Shown here in pieces: positions 30,089 to 40,160 of a stretch of DNA of 64,000 bases (its first letter is position 1; each line of letters starts with the position of its first letter). The translations under genes were made by a program, and so were the position numbers. The notes under the pieces are model-generated. The model did no database searches. It was given only the letters and a program-made list of their open reading frames with translations, and was not told the origin of the DNA. Source of the stretch: Cohnella sp. GbtcB17 (GTDB lineage Bacteria; Bacillota; Bacilli; Paenibacillales; Paenibacillaceae); assembly GCF_019091135.1 (NCBI RefSeq), contig NZ_JAGXJW010000037.1, positions 17,931 to 81,930 on the forward strand, read 5' to 3'.

Positions 30089-33027
30089 TTCTTGTTAAAA
30101 TCGTAGTAATACTTCGGCCGCTGGCCGAGCATGATCCGGTAGATGTCGTCGTTCGTCGCCTTCGCCGCCGTCAGATAGTCCTTGTACGGCCGGTCCGCGA
30201 CGTTGACGAGACCCGAGTTGTAATGCTCGCCCCACTGGCCCTGCCAGTGGCGGCCGAGGCCCGCCTGGTCCACGTAGTTGAACACGTTCGCTCCGACGAC
30301 GTAAGGCAGCGTCGCGACGCCCTCCACGTAGTTGCGGTACCGGATGCCGCGCTGGGCCTGGTTCGCCGCCGCGTTTTGAATGAGCGGCGCGAGCCCCTGC
30401 TCGGCCGTGCCGTAGCCGAACTCGCTCATCATGATCGGCTTGCCAGCCTTGGCGTACAGATCGGCCAGCAGCTCGGTCTCGACTTTGTGCGAGTAGTAAT
30501 TCAGGCTGATGACGTCGACGTATTTGCCTTCGGCCGCGGCGAGCATGCCGCGCAGCTTCGAGTCGCGGAACGCCGTCACGGTCCACCGGTCGCCGAGCAG
30601 CAGATGATGCGAATCGTACTTGCGGTACAGCTTGGCGACGGTGCCGTAGAACCGGTCGAGATACTCCGCGAACAGCCCGTTCATATCGCTCCAGGCAGTC
30701 TTCGTGTCGACCGGCAGCTTCGCTTCCTTCAGGCTGTCGAACGAAGCGAAGTTCGTCCCCCAGGCTTTGTTGAACAAGGCGATCGTGCCGTACTTCGACG
30801 CCAGGCGCTGCACGAGCCGCCCTTTGATCGCCGCCTTGCTCGCCTTGAGGCCCGGCACCACCTGATAGAACTTGTGAAAATCGTACTCGTTGCCGATGAA
30901 GTAGCCGACGAGCATCGGGTCGTCCTTGTACGGCGCGACGGCCTGGGCGAACGCCTGGTCGAGCTTCGTCTCCGCACCCGGCGCGTAAATGTCGAAGAAC
31001 TTCAGGCCGTTGATCTTCGCCCAGCTCATGGAATCCAGCGGCAGCATGCGCATGTAAGGGAACAGCCCCTCTTCGCCGTACTTCTCCGGCGAGAAGCCGC
31101 CGATGCCGTTGAAGCCCCACTTTTCCAGCCTTCCGATCGCTTCCATATAAATGTCGTGCTCCGTCGGGAACACGCCGGTCTTGCGGTACTTGTTGGCGAC
31201 ATAATACGAGAAGCTGTCCGTCCCGAGCCAGGCCGGCTTGTACTCCCCCGCATAGGGCGGCACCGATTCGTACAGCGTCTCTCTGCCCTTCACGAGCGAA
31301 TACGTCTCGTTGGCCGTCACGCCGTTGACCGCTAGACTGAAGTACAGATTGCCGGTCGGCGTCGTCATGACCGGGCGGCCGTTCAGCCGCTGGATCGCGA
31401 AGTAGCCGGTCGCCTTGAAGCCGTACTTATCCTTGCTGCCGGCCAGCCCGCCGTAATCGTCGCGTCCAGCCGGCGGCTGGAGGCTCTCATAATAGGCCTT
31501 GTCCGCCTTCGCGTCCGCCGCCAGCTGCGACTCGGATGTCACCTTGCCCGCGAAGCTCGCATCCTCCATCTGGCCGAACCGGTCGAGCTGCACCTCGTCG
31601 CTCGCATTGATCGCGTAGCTGCGGACGGGGCTCGGCAGCAGCCCCTCCTTGACCGCGTAGGCTTCCAGCCTAACGTACCCGTGCAGCGCGATCGGCGCCG
31701 TATACGGCAGGAAATCCTTGCCGTCGTTCAGCCGGTAGTAAAGACGCGCCCCGTCGGTCTCCGTCGCAAGCGCCGCGAGTATCCCGCCCTTCGTCTTCGT
31801 CGTCGCCAGCGACGCGGAAGCCGTATTCAGGTTGATCGCCACGCTCGATACTTGCGGGGTCCAGGCTTTGCTCTTGCCCGTCATCTCGATTTTCAGGAAG
31901 CGCGTGCCTTCCGGCAGCGCCATGTTCTCGTAAGCGTACGGCTGCCAGTTTTTAACCGGGTTGCCGGACGGGTACCCAAGCGCCGGGACCTCGCTGTACG
32001 TCACGTCGTCGGAGGAGGCGTAGAACTTCAGCTTGCTAAGCGGAAGCCCGGCAAAATAGTAGCTGCTGACCGAAAAGGAAGTCATGTCGTATTCGGTCTT
32101 GTAAAGGAGCACGCCCGCCCCTGTCGTGGAGCGGACCGCCCGACGGCCGTCGCCGCCGTAGTAAGCGGGATTGTCGGTCGCCGTGTAGACGTTGGCGCGG
32201 ACGGCGGTCAGACCGAAGTCGTCCAGCTTGTCCTCGATGCCCTTGGGCGGCGCGGCAAGCGGATAGGGCGTATACGCGTACGTCGACACGCCGCTCGTCT
32301 CCTTTGCCGGTCCGCTTGCAGGATCCGCCGACGTCGCCTTCAGCACCGTCTCGTCGGCAATCGCGATCGGCGCCCCGTACTGCAGACGCGTCTTCGACGT
32401 ACGCGGGTCGCTGCCGTCCGTCGTGTAGTAGACGGCTTCGCCTTCCTCCTTCGGACTGAGCAGGACCATGCTGCCGTACAAGACGGCTCCGGACGGCTTG
32501 CTGGCTCCGGCTCCGGCGTCCGCGTCGTCGTTCAGCACGACCTCGCCGATCTCCGGCGAAACTCCTGCGCCGCCGCCCTCGAACACGATCTTCAAAAACT
32601 GCGTGCCGACGGGAAAGCCTCGCGACGCATAGGTCACGGTCGGCGGCTTCCCCGGCTCCTCGTGAACGTCCGGCGTCACGCTCCGATACGACTTGCCGTC
32701 AGCCGAGATCAGGAATTGCAGGTCGCCGCCATCGCCGGCGCCCGGCTTGCCGCCGTACGTTTGAACCGCGAACGAGCGCAGACCGCCTTTGGTCTTGTAG
32801 ACGAGCGCCTCGCCCGCCTCGCCGCTCGGCGCGACGCGGGTGGCGTCCTGTCCGCCGGCCGCGACCGTTCGCAGCGCCAGCGTGTCGGAATGTCCGTACG
32901 TCCGCTCCCAATCGGCCAGGTCGTCGACCTCGATCTCGTAGCTGCCCGGGCTGTCTCCGTGCGAGTGCGAAGGCAGCACGACGACGAGCATGCCGTAAGC
33001 CAGGAGCCAGATCGCTTTTCTTTTCAT
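30085..33027 (-). CDS. Secreted glycoside hydrolase-like protein, 980 aa
   Basis: Signal peptide (MKRKAIWLLAYGMLVVVLPS). A discoidin-like beta region and a chitobiase C-terminal-type repeat (AVYYTTDGSDPRTSKTRLQY) lie near residue 210. A TIM-barrel C-terminal half shows GYFIGNEYDFHKFY (acid/base Glu) and KPIMMSEFGYGTAEQG (nucleophile Glu), the pattern of clan GH-A enzymes including agarase-like families. Probably trims or releases the exopolysaccharide outside the cell. Starts after AAAGGAGC; ends overlapping the sulfotransferase gene. Confidence 0.75.
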   Translation of the reverse strand: MKRKAIWLLAYGMLVVVLPSHSHGDSPGSYEIEVDDLADWERTYGHSDTLALRTVAAGGQDATRVAPSGEAGEALVYKTKGGLRSFAVQTYGGKPGAGDGGDLQFLISADGKSYRSVTPDVHEEPGKPPTVTYASRGFPVGTQFLKIVFEGGGAGVSPEIGEVVLNDDADAGAGASKPSGAVLYGSMVLLSPKEEGEAVYYTTDGSDPRTSKTRLQYGAPIAIADETVLKATSADPASGPAKETSGVSTYAYTPYPLAAPPKGIEDKLDDFGLTAVRANVYTATDNPAYYGGDGRRAVRSTTGAGVLLYKTEYDMTSFSVSSYYFAGLPLSKLKFYASSDDVTYSEVPALGYPSGNPVKNWQPYAYENMALPEGTRFLKIEMTGKSKAWTPQVSSVAINLNTASASLATTKTKGGILAALATETDGARLYYRLNDGKDFLPYTAPIALHGYVRLEAYAVKEGLLPSPVRSYAINASDEVQLDRFGQMEDASFAGKVTSESQLAADAKADKAYYESLQPPAGRDDYGGLAGSKDKYGFKATGYFAIQRLNGRPVMTTPTGNLYFSLAVNGVTANETYSLVKGRETLYESVPPYAGEYKPAWLGTDSFSYYVANKYRKTGVFPTEHDIYMEAIGRLEKWGFNGIGGFSPEKYGEEGLFPYMRMLPLDSMSWAKINGLKFFDIYAPGAETKLDQAFAQAVAPYKDDPMLVGYFIGNEYDFHKFYQVVPGLKASKAAIKGRLVQRLASKYGTIALFNKAWGTNFASFDSLKEAKLPVDTKTAWSDMNGLFAEYLDRFYGTVAKLYRKYDSHHLLLGDRWTVTAFRDSKLRGMLAAAEGKYVDVISLNYYSHKVETELLADLYAKAGKPIMMSEFGYGTAEQGLAPLIQNAAANQAQRGIRYRNYVEGVATLPYVVGANVFNYVDQAGLGRHWQGQWGEHYNSGLVNVADRPYKDYLTAAKATNDDIYRIMLGQRPKYYYDFNKK

Positions 33028-33054
33028 GATGACGAAGCTCCTTTTGCCCTGCTT

Positions 33055-34395
33055 TTAGTACTGGAGGATCGGCATCTCTTCTCTGACGCCCTGATTCAGG
33101 CTCGGGCGGCCGATCGAGTAATAGACAAAAGCCGTACCGGCAAGATCCGCTTCCTTGAACACGTTGCGCCCGTCGATGAGGATCGGCCGGCGCATCGTCT
33201 CTTGCAGGACGCGCAGATCGGTGCCCGCAAACTCCTCCCACTCGGTGAGCAGGCACAGCGCGTCCGCGCCGCTCGCCGCTTCGAGCGCGCCTTCGCACCA
33301 GACGACGCCGCCGTCGCCGAACAGGCCGCGGAAGCTCGGCGTCGCGATCGGATCGTACGCCCGCACGATCACGCCGTTATCGACCAGATGACGGATGATC
33401 TCGAGCGCCGGTGATTCGCGCACGTCGTCGGTGTTGGGCTTGAACGACAGCCCCCACACCGCGACCGTCTTGCCGCGCAGCTCGCCGCCGAAAATCGTCT
33501 CGAGCTTGTTGACGATGCGCATGCGCTGGTCCTGATTGACCTCGACGACCGAGCGCAGCAGCTTGAACTCGTACTCGACATGGCCGGCGATCTGGATGAG
33601 CGCCCGCGTATCCTTCGGGAAGCACGAGCCGCCGTAGCCGATGCCCGCGTTCAGGAAAGCGGTGCCGATGCGCCGGTCGAGCCCCATGCCCGCCGCGACC
33701 TCCGACACGTCCGCGCCGACCTTCTCGCAGATGTTGGCGATCTCGTTGATGAACGAGATCTTGGTCGCGAGAAAGGCGTTCGAGGCGTACTTCAGCATCT
33801 CCGCGCTGCGGATGTCCGTCACCATGACCTGCTTGGTCAGCGGCCGGTGCAGCTCGGCGATCCGCTCGGCAGCGGCCGGCGAATCGGCGCCGATGACGAC
33901 CCGGTCGGGCTCCAGCGTGTCGCGCACGGCCGAGCCTTCGCGCAGAAATTCGGGCAGCGACACGCTGTCGAACGGCACGTCGGTTCTGGCGCGAATCAGC
34001 TCGCGCACCCGCTCGTTCGTGCCGACGGGGACGGTGCTCTTGACGGCGACGATGGCGTAGCCGGTGAGCGCGTCTCCGATCTCGGCCGCCGCAGCGTCGA
34101 TGTAGGACAGGTCGGCCTGGCCGCCAGGCAGCGGCGGCGTGCCGACCGCGATGATGACGAGGTCGGTTCCGCGCACGGCTTCCGCCAGATCGTGCGTGTA
34201 GCGCAGCTTGCCGGCCGCGACGTTTTTCCGCGACAGCTCCTCAAGCTCCGGTTCGTAGATCGGGATGCCGCCGCCCTGGAGCGTGGCGATCTTGTAAGGA
34301 TCCTTGTCGACGCAGACGACCGTAGATCCAAGCTCGGCGTAACAGATGCCCGACACGAGTCCGACGTAGCCGGTGCCGATTACCGCGATTTTCAA
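33055..34395 (-). CDS. ugd: UDP-glucose 6-dehydrogenase family, 446 aa
   Basis: NAD-binding start KIAVIGTGYVGLVSGICYAE, catalytic Cys in NAGIGYGGSCFPKDTRAL, and the C-terminal UDP-sugar domain. Oxidises UDP-glucose to UDP-glucuronate for the polysaccharide, fed by GalU. I start at TTG 34395, which has AGGAGG 7 nt upstream and overlaps the manC stop (TTGA); the open frame to 34629 is antisense noise. GDP-mannose dehydrogenase activity cannot be excluded because manC is adjacent. Confidence 0.88.
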   Translation of the reverse strand: MKIAVIGTGYVGLVSGICYAELGSTVVCVDKDPYKIATLQGGGIPIYEPELEELSRKNVAAGKLRYTHDLAEAVRGTDLVIIAVGTPPLPGGQADLSYIDAAAAEIGDALTGYAIVAVKSTVPVGTNERVRELIRARTDVPFDSVSLPEFLREGSAVRDTLEPDRVVIGADSPAAAERIAELHRPLTKQVMVTDIRSAEMLKYASNAFLATKISFINEIANICEKVGADVSEVAAGMGLDRRIGTAFLNAGIGYGGSCFPKDTRALIQIAGHVEYEFKLLRSVVEVNQDQRMRIVNKLETIFGGELRGKTVAVWGLSFKPNTDDVRESPALEIIRHLVDNGVIVRAYDPIATPSFRGLFGDGGVVWCEGALEAASGADALCLLTEWEEFAGTDLRVLQETMRRPILIDGRNVFKEADLAGTAFVYYSIGRPSLNQGVREEMPILQY

Positions 34396-35819
34396 ATGGA
34401 TCCCTCCTGTGTCTCGCAAAGTTCCATAATATCCGCCCAGGCCATCTCCAGCCGGACGATGTCCTCTTCGATCAGCAGCGTCCCGCTCTGGACCTCGATG
34501 ATCTCGAGATCCTGCTCCGCGCGCACGCTGTGCATGCTCTCCTTCGGAATCCGGATCACGTCGCCGGCGGCCACGGACGAGATCTTGCCGTTCAGGACGA
34601 ACGTGCCGCTGCCGGACATCACGGTCCATACCTCGTCCCGCAGGCTGTGGTACTGATAGCTGAGATTGCGTCCCGCTGCGATCGTAATCCGCTTGGTCAG
34701 CACCTCGCGTCCGTCCGGATATACCGCATAATCCAGCACGCGGTACCGGCCCCAGCGCCGCTCCTCGTACATCGGACGCGGGTCCGTCGAACCCAGCAGG
34801 TCCTTCACCATGGGGCTAAGCGCCTTGTCCGCGACGAGGATGCCGTCCGGGCTCGCCGCCACGATGACGTCGGACAGGCCGAGCACCGCGATCGGAACGT
34901 CCAGCTCGTTGATGACGTGCGCGCCTTGCGTTTGCGCCGAGATCGTGCCTTTGCCTGTGAGCGGTTCGGATATTTCCTCGGTGAGCGTATTCCAGGTGCC
35001 GAGATCCTTCCAGTCGCCCGCATAGCGAACGGCCGCGATCTTGTTCGCCTTCTCGACGACCTCGTAGTCGAAGCTGATCTTCGGCAGCGCTTCGTAGCGT
35101 CTCGCCATCTCCTCGTGCTGGATCGGCAGCTCGTGGGCGATCAGGATATTGATGAGAAAATCGAGCTTGAACGCGAATACGCCGCAATTCCAGAGCGCGC
35201 CTTCGGCGATCATCCGCTCGGCCTCTTCCTTTGCCGGTTTCTCGCGGAACCCGCGTACGGTCATGAACGGCTCGCCGCCTTCATGCGCGCCGGCAGCCGT
35301 GCCGGCGCTCCCGTCTTCCTCTGCGACGCCCGATCCGGGCACGATGTATCCGTACTTCTCGGACGGATACGTCGGCTGCACGCCGACGAGCGCCAGATCC
35401 GCGCCGGAAGCGTCCAGCGCGCGTTCGAGCTTCGCGAGTTCCGCGAAAAACCGGCCATCGACGTAAGGGTCGACCGGCATGACGACGATCGTCTCGGACA
35501 GGCTCACGCCCTCCATCGCGTACAGATGCGTCGCCGCGAGCGCGATCGCAGGGAACGTGTCCCTGCGCGACGGCTCTGCGATCAGCCTGACGTCGCTGCC
35601 GAGCTGGCCGTACAGAATCTCGACCTGCGACTTGCCCGTCGCCACGTAAGCATGATCTTGCAGCCCGGCGTCCCCGAGCTGCCGCCATACCCGCTGGATC
35701 ATCGATTCGGGCCGGCCGGCCGGATCCTTCAGCACCTTCAGAAACTGCTTCGAGCGGGAATCGTTCGACAGCGGCCAGAGCCGCTTGCCCGATCCGCCGG
35801 ACAAAAGCACGATTTTCAT
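34392..35819 (-). CDS. manC: Mannose-1-phosphate guanylyltransferase / mannose-6-phosphate isomerase, 475 aa
   Basis: Starts MKIVLLSGGSGKRLWPLSND, the nucleotidyltransferase pyrophosphorylase motif, with MPVDPYVDGRFFAEL in the catalytic domain. A C-terminal cupin (SYQYHSLRDEVWTVMSGSGTF) carries type II isomerase activity. Makes GDP-mannose. ATG overlaps the preceding gene's stop (ATGA). Full length for the bifunctional family. Confidence 0.92.
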   Translation of the reverse strand: MKIVLLSGGSGKRLWPLSNDSRSKQFLKVLKDPAGRPESMIQRVWRQLGDAGLQDHAYVATGKSQVEILYGQLGSDVRLIAEPSRRDTFPAIALAATHLYAMEGVSLSETIVVMPVDPYVDGRFFAELAKLERALDASGADLALVGVQPTYPSEKYGYIVPGSGVAEEDGSAGTAAGAHEGGEPFMTVRGFREKPAKEEAERMIAEGALWNCGVFAFKLDFLINILIAHELPIQHEEMARRYEALPKISFDYEVVEKANKIAAVRYAGDWKDLGTWNTLTEEISEPLTGKGTISAQTQGAHVINELDVPIAVLGLSDVIVAASPDGILVADKALSPMVKDLLGSTDPRPMYEERRWGRYRVLDYAVYPDGREVLTKRITIAAGRNLSYQYHSLRDEVWTVMSGSGTFVLNGKISSVAAGDVIRIPKESMHSVRAEQDLEIIEVQSGTLLIEEDIVRLEMAWADIMELCETQEGSI

Positions 35820-36793
35820 GCCATCCCTCCGCTCTGCTTGTTATTCGGCTCGGCAGCAAGCCTCGCCGACGCGATGCTCTGCGTCCAGCAGCGATAGTAG
35901 CGGCCGTTTTTGCCGTACGCGTTGTCGTACAGGACGTTCGGCTTGTCCATGAGGCAGGACAGAATATGGCCGTGAAGCCGCGACGTCTGCACGGTGCGGT
36001 ACTGCGCGAACCGTTCGACCGCCTTGCTCACGAGCCGATCCGAATACTTGATCCAGAACTTCCCGACCGGCAGCTTGCCCTTGGAGATGCGCATCACCTT
36101 GCCGATCGCGCGGATCGACCGATGCTCCGTACGGCTGTACAGCGTCGACCAATCGAGATCGTCGCCGGCGCCTTCGACGGGCAGTCCGTCCTGTCCTTCC
36201 GTCTTCTCGATGTCGGTGCGCATGAAGCGGAGCAGCTCCCTCGCCGGCTGGCCTCCGCCGCGGATCGGCCACAGCTGGTGCGCCATATCCGGGGACAGGT
36301 AGACGCCGCAGCGGTGGAACTTATCCTTCGCCATATCCAGCGACAGCGTATCGCGCACGAACAGGTGCACGTCCTTGTGACGGTTCAGAATGGCGGGGGT
36401 CCGGTCGAACTCCCGCACGTCCTTGTAGTGGATCGTCTGCGGCAGGATGACGACCCGGTTGTTCGGATAGCCCGCCACGACCCGCTCGCGCAGCTTCTGG
36501 TGCACGGGGTATAGATCGCCGAAGTTGCCGCCGCCCTGCAGCACGAGGATATGATCCTTCGGCACGCTCAATCCGTCCGGGAAGTCGAATGCGCTGTATC
36601 TCGCCCGCACCCGAATTCCGTTTTCCCGGAAGAACGCTTCCGTCCCTTTCATGATAAGCAGGTCCCCCCCGTTGGAATAAACGGGATAGTCGATATAATA
36701 GATGTTCGAGCCCGGCGGAATGACGTCCAGTATGAGTTTCAGCCGGTTTTTGAGCTCATCCATCGGGTGAGCCGGTAAGGTCGCGATCTCCAT
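35816..36793 (-). CDS. Polysaccharide pyruvyl transferase family protein, 325 aa
   Basis: Characteristic IYYIDYPVYSNGGDLLIMKG start, LVLQGGGNFGDLYP loop and C-terminal TSRLHGHILSCLMDKP. Adds pyruvate ketals from PEP to sugars of the polysaccharide, giving negative charge. ATG follows AAGGAGACAAACGG. Lies 60 nt after the flippase gene. Confidence 0.88.
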   Translation of the reverse strand: MEIATLPAHPMDELKNRLKLILDVIPPGSNIYYIDYPVYSNGGDLLIMKGTEAFFRENGIRVRARYSAFDFPDGLSVPKDHILVLQGGGNFGDLYPVHQKLRERVVAGYPNNRVVILPQTIHYKDVREFDRTPAILNRHKDVHLFVRDTLSLDMAKDKFHRCGVYLSPDMAHQLWPIRGGGQPARELLRFMRTDIEKTEGQDGLPVEGAGDDLDWSTLYSRTEHRSIRAIGKVMRISKGKLPVGKFWIKYSDRLVSKAVERFAQYRTVQTSRLHGHILSCLMDKPNVLYDNAYGKNGRYYRCWTQSIASARLAAEPNNKQSGGMA

Positions 36794-36853
36794 CCGTTTG
36801 TCTCCTTCGCGCTTGTATCTTTCTTTCTAGTTCCTATGAAATGCGTTCCCCGG

Positions 36854-38218
36854 TCACGACTGCGCCGCTCGCGTCAGCCGTCCCGCCAGGAAGCGCCAAT
36901 CGTCCTTGTCGAACAGCACGCCCGATACCGGAGCTTTGAATACGACCTTCATCGCCGCGACCGAGATGACGATCCGGCTGAAAGCCCCGATTAACATCGC
37001 CAGCGCGATGCCGTTCAGACCGTACGCGGGGGCGAGCAAGAAGCACATCCCCACGGTCAGTGCCAGCGCGAACGCCTGTCTCGCGACGACAAGACCCGGC
37101 CGGCCCATCGCGTTGAAGGAGGAGGCGAGTATCCACGAGCCGCCGCCGACGACGCATTCCAGGGACAGCAGGTAGAAGGCCGTGTCCGCCGCCAGGAACT
37201 GCTGGCCGTAGAGCAGGCCCAGCAGCCAGCGGCCGACGATCATGCCCGGGACGAGCGCGGCGAGCATGATCGGAAAGGATAGCCGGAATGCCCGGCTGAC
37301 CTTGGCGACGACCTCCTCCTGCGACAGCCCCGTCACCTTCGGGAAGACGACGCCCGAGATGGCCGTCTGGACGATGTTGAACACGCGGGACAGCGTGTAG
37401 ACGACCGTGTACAGCCCGAACTCCCGCGGCGCGAGCAGCGACAGGATGATCAGCTTGTCGCACTGCGTGTAGAGCGTGCCGAGCAGCTCGACGCCGTACA
37501 CGCGTCCGCCGTAGCCGAACAGCGACTTGATCGGTCCGCGCTCGCCCGGCTTTTGGCCGGCCGCCGCCGCATCGTCCTTTTTGCCGAACCAGCCGACTGC
37601 CAGCTGCCGTCTCATCCGGTACAGCGCCCAGCAGACGACACCCAGGCTCGTGACGAGAAACATGAGCGCCGAGGAAAACTGGCTTAAATAGCCGAGGGCC
37701 CAGAGCGCGAGCAGTCCGATCAGATTGCTGAGCGGCACGTACAGCCGGATGCCGTTGTACAGCCCGAAGTTCTCCATGCTCTGCGCGAGCGCCGACAGCA
37801 GGTTGACCGCGAGCAGCAGCGGCAGCGTCAGGACGGTGTACCACCTGGCGATGGCCACGATGTGGTCGCCGTAGTTGCCGAGCCAGGCGGGCATGCAGAA
37901 CCAGGCGACCGTGCCCGCGACGATACATACCGGCAGCTGGAACAGGAATCCGGCTCGGATAAAGGCCGGTCCGTGCGCCGGATGCGTCCGCCGGTTGAAG
38001 ATCAGCGACGTCGGCAGCCCGAAGCTTAGGACGCCGGCGAGCAAAGTCGACCAGAAGAGGATCGCCGAAAATTCGCCCTTGCCCGCGACGCCGAACATGC
38101 GCGCCGTCACGATCGAGGTGACGGTGCCGAGCAGCACGATGATCAGGTTGGCGGCGCTCGTCTTCATGATCGCGGTGAGCGCGCCTCCGCCGCTCCACAG
38201 GCGGCTTAGCCTCTTCAT
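36854..38218 (-). CDS. Oligosaccharide flippase (Wzx/MATE-like), 454 aa
   Basis: About 12-14 membrane helices, starting KTSAANLIIVLLGTVTSIVTARMFG as in polysaccharide-transport flippases. Moves the lipid-linked repeat unit across the membrane. ATG 38218 overlaps the glycosyltransferase stop by 4 nt, which fixes the start; the open frame to 38428 is excluded. Confidence 0.88.
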   Translation of the reverse strand: MKRLSRLWSGGGALTAIMKTSAANLIIVLLGTVTSIVTARMFGVAGKGEFSAILFWSTLLAGVLSFGLPTSLIFNRRTHPAHGPAFIRAGFLFQLPVCIVAGTVAWFCMPAWLGNYGDHIVAIARWYTVLTLPLLLAVNLLSALAQSMENFGLYNGIRLYVPLSNLIGLLALWALGYLSQFSSALMFLVTSLGVVCWALYRMRRQLAVGWFGKKDDAAAAGQKPGERGPIKSLFGYGGRVYGVELLGTLYTQCDKLIILSLLAPREFGLYTVVYTLSRVFNIVQTAISGVVFPKVTGLSQEEVVAKVSRAFRLSFPIMLAALVPGMIVGRWLLGLLYGQQFLAADTAFYLLSLECVVGGGSWILASSFNAMGRPGLVVARQAFALALTVGMCFLLAPAYGLNGIALAMLIGAFSRIVISVAAMKVVFKAPVSGVLFDKDDWRFLAGRLTRAAQS

Positions 38219-39099
38219 TCGTACGTGCCCAGCACGCCGCTGATCTGCCCGTTGTTGTAGGCGATCCGGCTGACGTTGCGGAAGACGCGCCGCCTGTCGT
38301 ACAACACCGGCAGCGAGAGCAGCACGATGATCGGCAGCTTCACGATCGACCGCGCGAACACGCGCATCTTGCGTTCGGAGCTGACCGCGCTGCTGACGCC
38401 CTGCCAGTAAATGCGCCTTAACAGCCATTTGCGGCTGATGCGGCTGCGCGGAATCTTGTGCAGCACCGACGCGTGCGGCGTGTAGTAGACCGAGTAACGG
38501 GTGCGGATGCGATCGATCAGCTCCCCTTCCTCGCTTGAGAGCAGGTTGCTCCCGACGCGCCCCAGATCCTCTCGGAACAGCGCGTTCATATCAAGCGCCG
38601 AGCGCCTGAACGCGACGTTGGCGCCGAACGGAATATGCGGCCGTTTCATCTCCACGATGTCTTCCGCATAATCGAGGATCGTGTAGAGCGTGCGGTTCTC
38701 CGGCGCGAGCCAGGCGGGCGCTTCTCCTTCCCAGGCCGGCTCGATCTTGCCGCCCACGACGCCGATGCGGTCGTCCCGCTCGAACAGCGCGACGATGCCG
38801 GCGATCCAGTCCTCGGACGCGACCGCGTCGTCGTCCAGGAACAGCACGTATTCGCCCTGCGACTCGCGAATCGCCCGGTTGCGGGCGACGGAGAGGCCGA
38901 GCTTCGCCTCGTAGATGTAGCGGACCGGGAAGCTGACCATCCGCTCGATCTCCTCCACGGTCTGGGCCGTGGCATCGGTCGAGCCGTTGTCCACGACGAT
39001 CGCCTCGAAGGCGTCGAACCGCTGCTTCAGCAGGCTGAGCAGCGCCTCGCGCAGATCCGCGGCCCGGTTGTGCGTGCATATCGCTACCGTTGCTTTCAT
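38215..39099 (-). CDS. Glycosyltransferase family 2, 294 aa
   Basis: GT-A fold: TVAICTHNRAADLREALLSL, IVVDNGSTDATAQ and FLDDDAVASEDWI (DxD metal site). Transfers a sugar to the growing repeat unit. Coupled by ATGA with the genes on each side. Donor unknown. Confidence 0.9.
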   Translation of the reverse strand: MKATVAICTHNRAADLREALLSLLKQRFDAFEAIVVDNGSTDATAQTVEEIERMVSFPVRYIYEAKLGLSVARNRAIRESQGEYVLFLDDDAVASEDWIAGIVALFERDDRIGVVGGKIEPAWEGEAPAWLAPENRTLYTILDYAEDIVEMKRPHIPFGANVAFRRSALDMNALFREDLGRVGSNLLSSEEGELIDRIRTRYSVYYTPHASVLHKIPRSRISRKWLLRRIYWQGVSSAVSSERKMRVFARSIVKLPIIVLLSLPVLYDRRRVFRNVSRIAYNNGQISGVLGTYE

Positions 39100-40160
39100 G
39101 CGTTCACCTCTTGCGGTATCCGGCCGGCGTAGACGGCGAGCATACGGTCCGCGATACGGTCCCAGTCGAGCTCCCCGAGCTTGTCCGCGATCCGTTGCTC
39201 CGTTTTAAGCCGGTCCATGTTCATCACATCACGAAGCGCCTTGTGCAGCCCGTCCTTGTCGTCGGGATCGTACAGCACCCCGCAGCCGTCGGACACGTAC
39301 TCGCCCAGCGAGCCGAGCCGCGGCGCGACGACCGGCTTGCCGAAGGTCAGCGCCAGAATGGCGCTCCCGCTTGTCGTGATCTGCCGGTACGGCAGCACGA
39401 CCGCGTCGGCCGCGAGCAGGTAGTCGGCCAGATCGGCGTCGTCCACGAACGACGAGTGGAGCTTGATCGCGCCCGCTTCGTCGCCGGCCTGGTCCGCGCC
39501 GATAAAGCCAAGGTCGTAGCCCGTATCCGCCTGCCCCGCGATCAGCAGCGCGGCATTCGCGGCGTTCGCAGGCTCAAGCGACCGGTAAGCCGACACGAGC
39601 TGCTCGACGCCCTTGTACCGGTTGATCCGGCCGACGAACAGGTACAGGAACCGGTCCTTCGGGATGCCGAACCTGGCACGGATGTCGGCGCCGCGGCTTG
39701 GGTAGGCGTCGTCGTAGTGGCCGTGCGGCGTCACGACGATCTTGTCCTCGGGGCCGCCGAACACTTCGGCCGCTTCGCGCTTCGACGATTCGCTGAGGAC
39801 GAACGCGGCGTCGCACAGGCTGAGCAGCCGCTTGCGGACGAAGAAGTCCCAGCGCGATTTGCCCTTGTGCGGCCAGATGTTGTGAATCGTCCAGAATAGC
39901 CGAACGCCGAGGAATTTGTACCAGTAGAGCAGCGAAATAAAAAACAGCGACTTGACGACGGTTAGCGGAAAAATCGAAGCCTGGTACGTGTAGCTCGGCC
40001 AATGAATATGGACGATATCGCCCCGGCGCGGCTTGAACTGCGAGCCCTTGGCGTAATGCTCGACGCGCAGGCCGCGCCGCTCGAGCGACCTGGCGAGCAG
40101 GTCGGTGTACTTGTTGTGCGGATTCGTCTTGGGCCACATGTAGACGGTCGGTTCGCTCAT
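39096..40160 (-). CDS. Glycosyltransferase, GT4-like, 354 aa
   Basis: GT-B fold: FLYLFVGRINRYKGVEQL in the second Rossmann domain and a C-terminal TSGSAILALTFGKPVVAP motif with donor-binding residues. N-terminus MSEPTVYMWPKTNPHNKYTD. The ATG directly follows the TAG of the previous gene with no gap. Confidence 0.88.
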   Translation of the reverse strand: MSEPTVYMWPKTNPHNKYTDLLARSLERRGLRVEHYAKGSQFKPRRGDIVHIHWPSYTYQASIFPLTVVKSLFFISLLYWYKFLGVRLFWTIHNIWPHKGKSRWDFFVRKRLLSLCDAAFVLSESSKREAAEVFGGPEDKIVVTPHGHYDDAYPSRGADIRARFGIPKDRFLYLFVGRINRYKGVEQLVSAYRSLEPANAANAALLIAGQADTGYDLGFIGADQAGDEAGAIKLHSSFVDDADLADYLLAADAVVLPYRQITTSGSAILALTFGKPVVAPRLGSLGEYVSDGCGVLYDPDDKDGLHKALRDVMNMDRLKTEQRIADKLGELDWDRIADRMLAVYAGRIPQEVNA